From positions 1 through 6,659 of the forward strand of contig CAZWOL010000096.1 of the NCBI GenBank assembly GCA_964635325.1: a stretch of DNA of 6,659 nt. Reading direction: 5' to 3'. A model generated the notes under the pieces. That model saw nothing but the letters and a program-made list of their open reading frames with translations. It had not been told where the DNA came from and ran no database searches. The translations under genes and the position numbers were made by a program. Numbering within the stretch: position 1 is the stretch's first letter; the number at the start of each line of letters is the position of its first letter. This stretch comes from BOG-1112 sp964635325 (GTDB lineage Bacteria; Bdellovibrionota_B; Oligoflexia; Oligoflexales; Bog-1112). Positions 1 through 5,213 of the stretch are shown here, in pieces.

Positions 1-38
1 TGATAAGAACTTGTATGGTGGCAGCTACTAAGCAGGCG

Positions 39-81
39 ATCCCTCGACTACGCTCGGGATGACCGTCCCTACGCTCGGGAT
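39..81. repeat. Two REP-like GC-rich repeat copies
   Basis: Two related copies sit 4 bp apart. The first (39-60) begins ATCCCTCGACTACG and ends GGGAT. The second (65-81) is the same text lacking an internal CGACT. Both share the 11-mer ACGCTCGGGAT, and the ends ATCCC/GGGAT are complementary, so each copy could form a small hairpin. This is the look of dispersed intergenic palindromic repeats. The rest of 1-110 shows no convincing gene; the window opens with TGATAA, which could be the stop of a gene lying to the left. Confidence 0.5.
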
Positions 82-86
82 AATGG

Positions 87-100
87 TATGGACCCACCTG
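87..100. repeat. Left arm of a 14-bp inverted repeat flanking the IS
   Basis: TATGGACCCACCTG is the exact reverse complement of 1625-1638, which lies in the last codons of mltG. The two arms bracket the insertion sequence. The match stops at 86/1639 and at 101/1624. Its origin is unknown: it may be the remnant of a hairpin into which the element inserted, a partial inverted duplication of the mltG tail, or chance. Confidence 0.6.
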
Positions 101-115
101 ATTCCAAAAACGGCA

Positions 116-127
116 TCTAGGTGCCAG
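116..127 (+). repeat. Left subterminal inverted repeat of the IS
   Basis: TCTAGGTGCCAG resembles the reverse complement of 1566-1577 (TCTAGGGCACCA). The first six bases are identical and the rest matches only with a shift. Subterminal imperfect repeats of about 12 bp are a hallmark of IS1111-group elements. Confidence 0.45.
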
Positions 128-176
128 AATAAATGAAGTAGTAGCTTGATTTATTCAATAGAAACAGGGGATCCAT

Positions 177-1238
177 ATGAACCAGAATAACGTAGTAGGA
201 ATCGACTTGGCAAAGACATCTTTTCAAATCCACAAGGCAAGCTCGAGAGGCAGAGTCTTAGGGCAAATGAAGAAAAGTCGCAGCGAAATGCCAACATTTC
301 TAGCACAGCTACCGCAAAGTAAAATTTACATGGAAGCTTGCCCTACTGCGAATTATTGGGCGCGCAAAGCAGTAAGCTTAGGACACGAAGTAAAATTAAT
401 AGCCCCTCAATTTGTAAAACCCTTTGTTAAGGGTAACAAGAATGATGCACGAGACGCTGAGGCTATCTGCGAAGCAGGTAGTCGAGAGAATATGCGTTTT
501 GTCCCGATCAAAACTGTTGAGCAACAAGATATTCAAAGTTTTCATCGAATTCGAGAGCTTCGTGTCAAAAGTTGCACAGCTATGGCTAATCAAATTCGTT
601 CTATCTTGATGGAAAATGGTTTATGCGCTCCTAAGGGCAAGGCGAAGTTACGCAAACTCCTGTCAGACCTCGTCAATGGAGTCGAAAATTTGGATAGGTC
701 AGAACTTAGTCCGATGATGTTTGAAGAGCTGAAAATACTATGGGATGAGCTTAAATCGCTGGATGCGAACGTGGAGAAATATGACAAGAAGATTATGGAA
801 ATTTGTAAAAAAGATGAAGACTGCATAAGACTTCAAAAAATTCCAGGTATCGGCCCAATTACGGCATCGTCTATCATTGCAGCTGTTGGCAATGCTCAAA
901 CATTTGAAAGTGGTCGACAATTTGCAGCTTATCTTGGCTTAGTTCCGAGACAACATTCAACAGGTGGAAAACCTCGATTGCTAGGGCTATCAAAGCGAGG
1001 AAACGCTCATCTCAGGACTCTTCTGATCCATGGAGGGAGAGCTTTGATGATCAACCCTGGAAAGAAGACAGATCCGAGGAGCTTATGGGCTGTAAAGCTT
1101 AAAGAGAAGGTTGGGATGAACAAGGCAGCTGTTGCATTTGCAAACAAGAATGCACGAACAGTATGGGCCATTTTAAGTAGAAAGACTGAGTACGATATCA
1201 ATTACGGAAAGAAGAGAAATTCACCACCGGTGATTTGA
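177..1238 (+). CDS. IS110-family transposase (DEDD recombinase)
   Basis: This 353-residue protein is normal length for the family and shows no frameshift. The N-terminal RuvC-like domain (about residues 6-155) carries the acidic tetrad Asp10 (GIDLAK), Glu53 (YMEAC), and Asp90 and Asp93 (NDARDAEA). A helical linker follows (about 170-215). The C-terminal Transposase_20 domain (about 218-300) begins with a helix-hairpin-helix-like IPGIGPITA and contains the block AAYLGLVPRQHSTGGKPRLL. Ser261 in HSTGG is the likely catalytic serine, by analogy with IS621. In this family the enzyme works with an element-encoded guide RNA that pairs with donor and target DNA; here the candidate RNA lies directly downstream on the same strand. 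The ATG is well placed, with AGGGG at 166-170 six bases upstream. All visible key residues are present, so the enzyme is probably active. Confidence 0.95.
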   Translation: MNQNNVVGIDLAKTSFQIHKASSRGRVLGQMKKSRSEMPTFLAQLPQSKIYMEACPTANYWARKAVSLGHEVKLIAPQFVKPFVKGNKNDARDAEAICEAGSRENMRFVPIKTVEQQDIQSFHRIRELRVKSCTAMANQIRSILMENGLCAPKGKAKLRKLLSDLVNGVENLDRSELSPMMFEELKILWDELKSLDANVEKYDKKIMEICKKDEDCIRLQKIPGIGPITASSIIAAVGNAQTFESGRQFAAYLGLVPRQHSTGGKPRLLGLSKRGNAHLRTLLIHGGRALMINPGKKTDPRSLWAVKLKEKVGMNKAAVAFANKNARTVWAILSRKTEYDINYGKKRNSPPVI

Positions 1239-1291
1239 TCACCTTCTCTCGCATCCCCGCATATTGCGAGGGGATGGCTCCATACGGTGAT
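1238..1291 (+). other. Nested stem-loop at the start of the IS non-coding region
   Basis: The outer stem ATCACC (1238-1243) pairs with GGTGAT (1286-1291). The inner stem CATCCCC (1252-1258) pairs perfectly with GGGGATG (1270-1276). The outer stem starts on the last base of the transposase stop codon. A further small palindrome, TCACC/GGTGA (1221-1233), lies in the final codons. This may be the 5' structural hairpin of the guide RNA or may protect the transposase mRNA 3' end. There is no following T run, so it is not a canonical terminator. Confidence 0.55.
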
Positions 1292-1580
1292 TAAATCAGG
1301 TGGGAGGCATGAAGAGGAACCCTTCCGAACAGCGCAGAGGTAAGAGCATTGATGGCAAGGATCGGTCAGACCATCTTTCGACAAATCCGTTCACGTCATA
1401 GGCACTATGATGCCACCGGGATGCAAGGAAGCGAAAGAGCGAATACCATCAGGGCCAGAGCGTTAGAAAGCTCACAATAGGCCGGATATATGACAGCAAG
1501 CTAGACCACCAACGTTAATGTGAACTGAAAGCGCGAAGACGGAAGATTATTGTTAGGCAGAAGAATGGTGCCCTAGACCT
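1239..1580 (+). ncRNA. Candidate IS1111 guide RNA region (bridge RNA/seekRNA)
   Basis: No reading frame of note is present between the transposase stop and the right end of the element, yet the segment is dense in short hairpins. These include 1238-1291 (two nested stems), GGTC/GACC at 1364-1372, CATAG/CTATG at 1397-1409 and GAGC/GCTC at 1458-1473. IS1111-group elements are known to encode their target-specifying RNA in this position. The stretch around 1480-1502 (GGCCGGATATATGACAGCAA) resembles, from memory, text common near the 3' end of other IS1111 members. Short segments match the element's ends and flanks (1294-1304, 1396-1402, 1409-1414; see findings). The mature RNA boundaries cannot be seen; it is probably shorter than the span given. 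Family knowledge supports an RNA here, but its exact folding and guides are inference. Confidence 0.6.
1566..1577 (-). repeat. Right subterminal inverted repeat of the IS
   Basis: On the minus strand this reads TCTAGGGCACCA, partner of 116-127. Identity is strong only over TCTAGG, so the pairing rests partly on position: both lie just inside the expected ends of the element. Confidence 0.4.
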
Positions 1581-1598
1581 ACGACAGAATCATAGGTC
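1576..1598. repeat. Inverted repeat at the IS right end, beside the mltG stop
   Basis: GACCTA (1576-1581) and TAGGTC (1593-1598) are perfect reverse complements around an 11-nt loop, and the structure ends 5 bp from the mltG stop codon. It could act as the end of mltG transcription or be part of the recombination site. It has no T run on the minus strand, so it is weak as an intrinsic terminator. Confidence 0.35.
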
Positions 1599-1603
1599 AA
1601 TCG

Positions 1604-2686
1604 CTACTCTTTTGCTTGACCACCCAGGTGGGTCCATATATGGACGGGCTCGCGTATTCCTACGCGTTGAGCCTCCACCAACCTACGGACATGGATCGAA
1701 TGTTCTTTGAAGCTTTTGGAAAAATGATGCTTTCGTCCTGAATCTGGAATGAGAACAAAGTAGTAGTAGGGTTCGCTCACCGGATTAAACACAGCTTCAA
1801 GAGATGCTAATGAAGGAGATGCGATCGGGGTAGGAGGGAGTCCTCGGTGTATTCGGTTGTTGTAAAGATTTGTTGGATCTTGCAAATGCGCACGGGTGAT
1901 ATTCCCAGCGTAGTCTTTGATCCCGTAGATAAGTGCAGCGTCGATACCCAAACTCATTCCGCTTTTGAGACGCCCCCAGATCACTGCAGAAATTTTAGGA
2001 CGTTCTTCATCCCAAGCTGTCTCGCGTTCGATCAATGAAGCAAAACTTACCCACTGCTCTAGGGTGAGTTTATAGGCATCGAGTCGTTCTTTATAATTTG
2101 GAGGAATGCGTGCAAAGAACTCTTTGATTGCTCGTTCCAATGCTTCTTTCACTGTCGGTTTTGTATTAAAGAACCTGTAGGTTGCTGGAAACAGAAAACC
2201 TTCGACACCAGTGATTCCCATACTGGAGAGCCAAACAGGATCGCTTGCGAGTTGATGATAATCTTCTTCGGCACCTACCCCTAACTCCACTAACGTCGTA
2301 ATGACTTGCGCAAAACGTGCCCCTTCGGGGATCGTGTATTCCAAAACGACAGGATTGTAGGTATCTCCATCGAGCATCTTACGCATAATATTTGTAGGAC
2401 TTACAGCTTCCGTGAAGCGATAGGTCCCTGCCATAAAATGTTCGTAACTGTGACGGTGTAACTTCACCCAAATTTGAAAGAACAGAGCGTTGCTGATGAG
2501 ACCCCGTTGTTCCAGATCCTCAGCAAGAGCGTGCAGGGAGGTACCCTTTGGGAGGCCGACAAGGGTCTCCTGCATTACGGGACAGGGCTCCTGGGCCCAA
2601 CGTGTAAGGAGTGTGCCCCCTATAATCAGAAGGTAGAGGGGAATCAGGATGACCATCCAACCTATTGTTTGCTTTTGCTTACTCAC
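1604..2686 (-). CDS. mltG: Endolytic murein transglycosylase MltG (YceG family)
   Basis: MltG cleaves nascent peptidoglycan strands inside the chain at the outer face of the inner membrane and is thought to set glycan length. The 360-residue protein is typical in size. A single N-terminal membrane anchor spans about residues 10-28. A LysM-like part follows (about 38-110), and then the YceG core. Core motifs are EGFLFPATY (162-170), ASLIERET (216-223, where Glu220 is the likely catalytic acid), LGIDAALIYGI (246-256), RGLPPTPIASP (281-291) and YYYFVLIPD (307-315). About 30 residues follow the last conserved block. The start is GTG (2684-2686) behind a run of seven G on the minus strand. The next Met, residue 11, would cut into the membrane anchor, so GTG is preferred. 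The gene is divergent from rnc, and its 3' end abuts the insertion sequence without loss of coding sequence. Confidence 0.93.
   Translation of the reverse strand: MSKQKQTIGWMVILIPLYLLIIGGTLLTRWAQEPCPVMQETLVGLPKGTSLHALAEDLEQRGLISNALFFQIWVKLHRHSYEHFMAGTYRFTEAVSPTNIMRKMLDGDTYNPVVLEYTIPEGARFAQVITTLVELGVGAEEDYHQLASDPVWLSSMGITGVEGFLFPATYRFFNTKPTVKEALERAIKEFFARIPPNYKERLDAYKLTLEQWVSFASLIERETAWDEERPKISAVIWGRLKSGMSLGIDAALIYGIKDYAGNITRAHLQDPTNLYNNRIHRGLPPTPIASPSLASLEAVFNPVSEPYYYFVLIPDSGRKHHFSKSFKEHSIHVRRLVEAQRVGIREPVHIWTHLGGQAKE
1625..1638. repeat. Right arm of the 14-bp inverted repeat flanking the IS
   Basis: CAGGTGGGTCCATA is the exact reverse complement of 87-100. It lies within the mltG codons for the stretch HIWTHLG near the C-terminus, so it is protein-coding as well as a repeat arm. 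Confidence 0.6.
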
Positions 2687-2768
2687 TACCCCCCCAAGAA
2701 CGCAATTGCCGAGCGCCGCCGTTTAGGCTATTGTGACGGCCTTATTCCACGGACTAAAAGAATTCCCT
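2687..2768. promoter_or_regulatory. Divergent mltG/rnc intergenic region
   Basis: These 82 bp separate the mltG GTG (minus) from the preferred rnc ATG (plus) and must hold the start signals of both genes unless rnc is read through from elsewhere. A possible plus-strand promoter is TTGCCG (2705-2710), an 18-bp spacer, then TATTGT (2729-2734); the match to consensus is modest. A run of seven C (2689-2695) forms the G-rich ribosome binding site of mltG on the other strand. No operator or riboswitch is recognisable. Confidence 0.35.
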
Positions 2769-3560
2769 ATGACGATACAAGATATCCCAGTTTCAGCCGA
2801 ACAATGGCAGCTTTTTTGGGGCAAGCACCCTGAAGAAGCGGCTAAGCTTGCGGAATTAGAATATAATATCGGCTACCACTTTAACAATCGCCATCTACTT
2901 TATGAAGGCATGACGCACCGCTCGGCCCTGACGCACATGCCACAGGACCCTCTGCTTCCCCCTCTGCCCTGGAACGAACGTCTTGAATTTTTGGGTGACT
3001 CCGTACTCGGTTTGGTTGTCTCCACTATGATTTGGCATCGCCAGCGCCTCGATGAGGGTCAGCTATCCCAGCGCAAGGCCTCCCTGGTCAGCGAAACAAG
3101 TCTTGCCAAACTTGCCCGAGAGTTGGGTGTAGAGCAGTGCCTAACCGTAGGTAAGGTCGAGAAAAAAGCAGGTAGCCACCTACGTCCTTCTCTACTTGCC
3201 GATGCACTTGAGGCTCTAATCGGAGGCATTTACCTCGACAGTTCCTATGCAACGGTGCAAAGCGTAGTACAGAAATGGTTTGATGATTTTTTCTCACTGG
3301 ATGCAGACGACATTCAAGATGCAAAGACCCGTCTGCAGGAACGTATACAAGCACAGTATCAACAAGTACCTCATTATGTGACCTTAGAAGAGAGTGGTCC
3401 TGACCACTCCAAGACCTTTCGCGTTGCTGTCATTTTCGATGGCAAAATGCTCGCAGAGGCAGAGGGCACCAGCAAAAAACGGGCTTCTCAGGCAGCTGCT
3501 AAGAAAGTCTTAGTCAACTGGATGAACAAGCCATCGATCGAAGGACTCAAATCATGCTAA
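2769..3560 (+). CDS. rnc: Ribonuclease III
   Basis: RNase III is a homodimeric, Mg2+-dependent endonuclease that cuts double-stranded RNA, chiefly rRNA precursors and structured mRNAs. Counting from the ATG at 2769 (263 residues), the nuclease domain holds the signature NERLEFLGDS (69-78), with Glu70, Glu73 and Asp77, and the second metal-binding block LLADALEALIGG (142-153), with Asp145 and Glu148. A double-stranded RNA binding domain follows (about 184-253), with the typical end GTSKKRASQAAAKKVL. All catalytic residues are present. The protein is somewhat longer than the common 220-240, mainly at the N-terminus. An in-frame GTG at 2733 would add 12 residues. Neither start has a strong Shine-Dalgarno sequence, and ATG is chosen as the commoner codon. 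The gene overlaps der by 7 bp, so the two are co-transcribed and probably translationally coupled. Confidence 0.95.
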   Translation: MTIQDIPVSAEQWQLFWGKHPEEAAKLAELEYNIGYHFNNRHLLYEGMTHRSALTHMPQDPLLPPLPWNERLEFLGDSVLGLVVSTMIWHRQRLDEGQLSQRKASLVSETSLAKLARELGVEQCLTVGKVEKKAGSHLRPSLLADALEALIGGIYLDSSYATVQSVVQKWFDDFFSLDADDIQDAKTRLQERIQAQYQQVPHYVTLEESGPDHSKTFRVAVIFDGKMLAEAEGTSKKRASQAAAKKVLVNWMNKPSIEGLKSC

Positions 3561-4930
3561 GCGGACTTATAGCAATAGTTGGTCGTCCCAATGTTGGGAA
3601 GTCGACTCTTTTCAACCTGCTCACACGTACCAAAGCTGCGATCGTTAGCCCCCAACCAGGTGTAACACGTGACCGTCTCTATGGGAAAATTCCCTTCGAT
3701 GATGGAGAGAGTCTGATCCTCATCGACACCGGTGGTTTTGAGAAAAAAGCAGAGATGCTGCGTCATGCCACTCAGGATTTTCAACCATACGGAGAGCGTG
3801 TCTGGGAGCAAACCAAACTTGCAGTCCAAGAGTGTGATCTAGTGCTCTTCATGCTCGATGCTAAAGTCGGTCTGCATCCACATGACCGTGAGATCATGCA
3901 GTTTCTTCGACAGTCCAAAAAGCGTATTCGCTATGTCGTCAACAAAGTGGACTCTCCCAAAGATGAATTCAACCTCTGGGAATTTAACCAGCTCGGTACT
4001 GACGAAATTCATACCATCTGTGCAGCACACGGTCAGGGTGTGGGAGCTCTTAAAGAGCTTATTCGTGAAGACATGGATGGCCTTACCCAAACTTCGACAA
4101 TCACCCAAGATGGCACCAAACTCGCTCTAATAGGTCGCCCCAACGTCGGTAAATCTTCAATACTCAACAGACTGCTCGGTGAAGATCGCAGTCTTGTCAC
4201 CCCCGTTGCTGGAACCACACGCGATAGCATTCACACGCATTTGCGACACAAAAACCAACCCTACGTCTTGATCGACACCGCAGGTATTCGTCGCAAAAGT
4301 CGGGTGAGTGAGTTTATCGAAGAGCAAAGTGTCATCCGTAGTTTGAGTGCAATTCAGAAAGCAGACATCATACTTTTGGTCATCGATGCGATAGAAGGCC
4401 TGACAGACCAAGAAGCCAAACTGATCAACCTCGGTGTTGATCGCGGCAAAGCGATCTTGATTGTCATCAACAAATGGGATTTGGTACCAGACAAAAGCGC
4501 AAACACAATGCGAGATTATGAAAACAATCTACGCAAGCAGTTGGGTGATCATAGCTATCTACCGATGCACTTTATCTCATGCCTCGAAAACCAACGTGTA
4601 CATAAGATCATGGACCGTGTTGTTGAGCTTTCGGAGCAAATGCGCAAACGCATCGAGAAAGACGAGCTCAAAGCAACTCTCGACAGCATCCTGATGAAGC
4701 ATCCCGTACATCTCAAAGGAACAAACATCCTTGAGCCTGAATTTCACAGCGCTGTCCAAGCACCAGGCCTACCTCCGACGATCGTCGTTCGTTGCAACTG
4801 CGCCCGTGCCGTGATCACATCGTATCGACGTTACATGGTGCACGCCTTCCGTCGCGAACTCGGTCTGGAGAGCGTGCCTCTGCGATTGATTCTAAAGGGT
4901 AAGCGTCGCGAAGTTAGCGAGTTGCTTTAG
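3554..4930 (+). CDS. der: Ribosome assembly GTPase Der (EngA)
   Basis: Der is an essential GTPase with two tandem G domains that binds the 50S precursor and helps its late maturation. The length of 458 residues is normal. G domain 1 shows GRPNVGKS (10-17), DTGG (58-61), NKVD (130-133) and a G5-like CAAHGQG (156-162). G domain 2 shows GRPNVGKS (194-201), TTRDS (221-225), DTAGIRRKSR (241-250) and NKWD (306-309). A KH-like domain fills about 372-451, ending LRLILKGKRREV. The second G5 loop reads ISCLENQRV (341-349), where the family usually has SAL-x-G-x-G, so it is divergent. The ATG lies inside the last codons of rnc (ATGCTAA contains start and stop). Pairing rnc with der rather than era is less usual, but both products act on ribosomal RNA. 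No clear intrinsic terminator follows. Confidence 0.96.
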   Translation: MLSGLIAIVGRPNVGKSTLFNLLTRTKAAIVSPQPGVTRDRLYGKIPFDDGESLILIDTGGFEKKAEMLRHATQDFQPYGERVWEQTKLAVQECDLVLFMLDAKVGLHPHDREIMQFLRQSKKRIRYVVNKVDSPKDEFNLWEFNQLGTDEIHTICAAHGQGVGALKELIREDMDGLTQTSTITQDGTKLALIGRPNVGKSSILNRLLGEDRSLVTPVAGTTRDSIHTHLRHKNQPYVLIDTAGIRRKSRVSEFIEEQSVIRSLSAIQKADIILLVIDAIEGLTDQEAKLINLGVDRGKAILIVINKWDLVPDKSANTMRDYENNLRKQLGDHSYLPMHFISCLENQRVHKIMDRVVELSEQMRKRIEKDELKATLDSILMKHPVHLKGTNILEPEFHSAVQAPGLPPTIVVRCNCARAVITSYRRYMVHAFRRELGLESVPLRLILKGKRREVSELL

Positions 4931-4940
4931 GGGGCACACC

Positions 4941-5096
4941 CAAGAGTCTGGGTCCGTGAGCAGAACGTCAAAGGATTTAGGAGTTTCACCTCAGGCTCTA
5001 TACTCCTGGATAGCCCAATACAAACAACATGATTTCGCAGCCTTTCCTGGTAAGAGCAAGCTTAGACCTGAGGATGAAGAACTTAGGCAGCTACTG
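4941..5096 (+). pseudogene. IS3-family orfA (HTH transposase subunit) remnant
   Basis: Read in the frame of codons starting at 4941, about 52 residues look like the N-terminal DNA-binding half of IS3-family OrfA. They run QESGSVSRTSKDLGVSPQAL, then YSWIAQYKQHDFAAFPGKSK, then LRPEDEELRQLL. The helix-turn-helix (LGVSPQALYSWIAQY) and the linker FPGKSKLRPEDEELR are the recognisable parts. The usual start (a Met plus about 15 residues with a KFS/RYSPEFK-type motif) is missing, and so is everything after ELRQL, where a leucine-zipper region and orfB should follow. No orfB or terminal repeats are visible. It begins only some 10 bp after the der stop, which suggests a deletion reached up to der. The same frame stays open through the repeat tract into the lipoprotein gene, probably by chance. 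Confidence 0.7.
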
Positions 5097-5134
5097 AATG
5101 TATTTAAGTTCCAAACTTGGATACCGATACCAAA

Positions 5135-5212
5135 CCGTTGGTCCCGAGAGAGCGAGAGAGAGAGAGAGAGGCCGTTGGTCCCGAGAGAGCGAGAGAGAGA
5201 GAGGGGGGGGGG
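5135..5212 (+). repeat. Tandem 37-bp repeat with (GA)n and poly-G tract
   Basis: A unit beginning CCGTTGGTCCCGAGAGAGC occurs twice, at 5135 and 5172, exactly 37 bp apart. Unit 1 continues as (GA)8 and then GG. Unit 2 continues as (GA)6 and then ten G (5203-5212). The strand is almost pure purine from 5181 to 5214. The unequal GA and G counts are what slipped-strand replication produces. The tract ends one base before the ATG at 5214 and contains the only plausible Shine-Dalgarno (GAGGGG, 5201-5206), so changes in length would alter start-site spacing. Dinucleotide and homopolymer tracts are also error-prone in sequencing. Confidence 0.9.
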
Positions 5213-5213
5213 A

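Larger units (their letters stand above)
110..1596 (+). mobile_element. IS110-family (IS1111-group) insertion sequence
   Basis: One full-length transposase is followed by a long structured 3' non-coding segment, while the 5' leader is short. This is the IS1111-group layout; IS110-group elements carry the long non-coding part upstream instead. Imperfect subterminal inverted repeats are visible at 116-127 and 1566-1577. No target-site duplication is apparent, as expected for a family that recombines rather than cutting and duplicating. The exact ends are inferred, with an uncertainty of roughly 10-15 bp on each side. The right end lies within about 10-20 bp of the mltG stop codon, so the element sits in the mltG 3' flank without disrupting that gene. 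Confidence 0.72.

Noticed and set aside
1202..1384. Minus-strand open frame of 60 codons over the IS non-coding region
   Set aside because: It overlaps the transposase end and the hairpin-rich RNA region, and has no motif or credible ribosome binding site.
1239..1600. Group II intron or riboswitch
   Set aside because: No domain V signature or reverse transcriptase is visible, and the position fits the IS guide RNA region better.
2733..2768. GTG start adding 12 residues to RNase III
   Set aside because: It is possible, but it has a weak ribosome binding site, may overlap a promoter -10 element, and gives an even longer N-terminus than usual; ATG at 2769 is preferred.
2474..2833. Plus-strand open frame of 119 codons
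   Set aside because: It is antisense to the mltG N-terminus and runs into rnc in another frame. There is no recognisable motif, and both flanking genes are certain.
4935..4958. Hairpin ACCCA/TGGGT after der as an intrinsic terminator
   Set aside because: The stem is only five pairs and no T run follows. It also overlaps the orfA relic.
5135..5212. CRISPR array
   Set aside because: There are only two copies directly abutting with no spacers, and the sequence is low-complexity.
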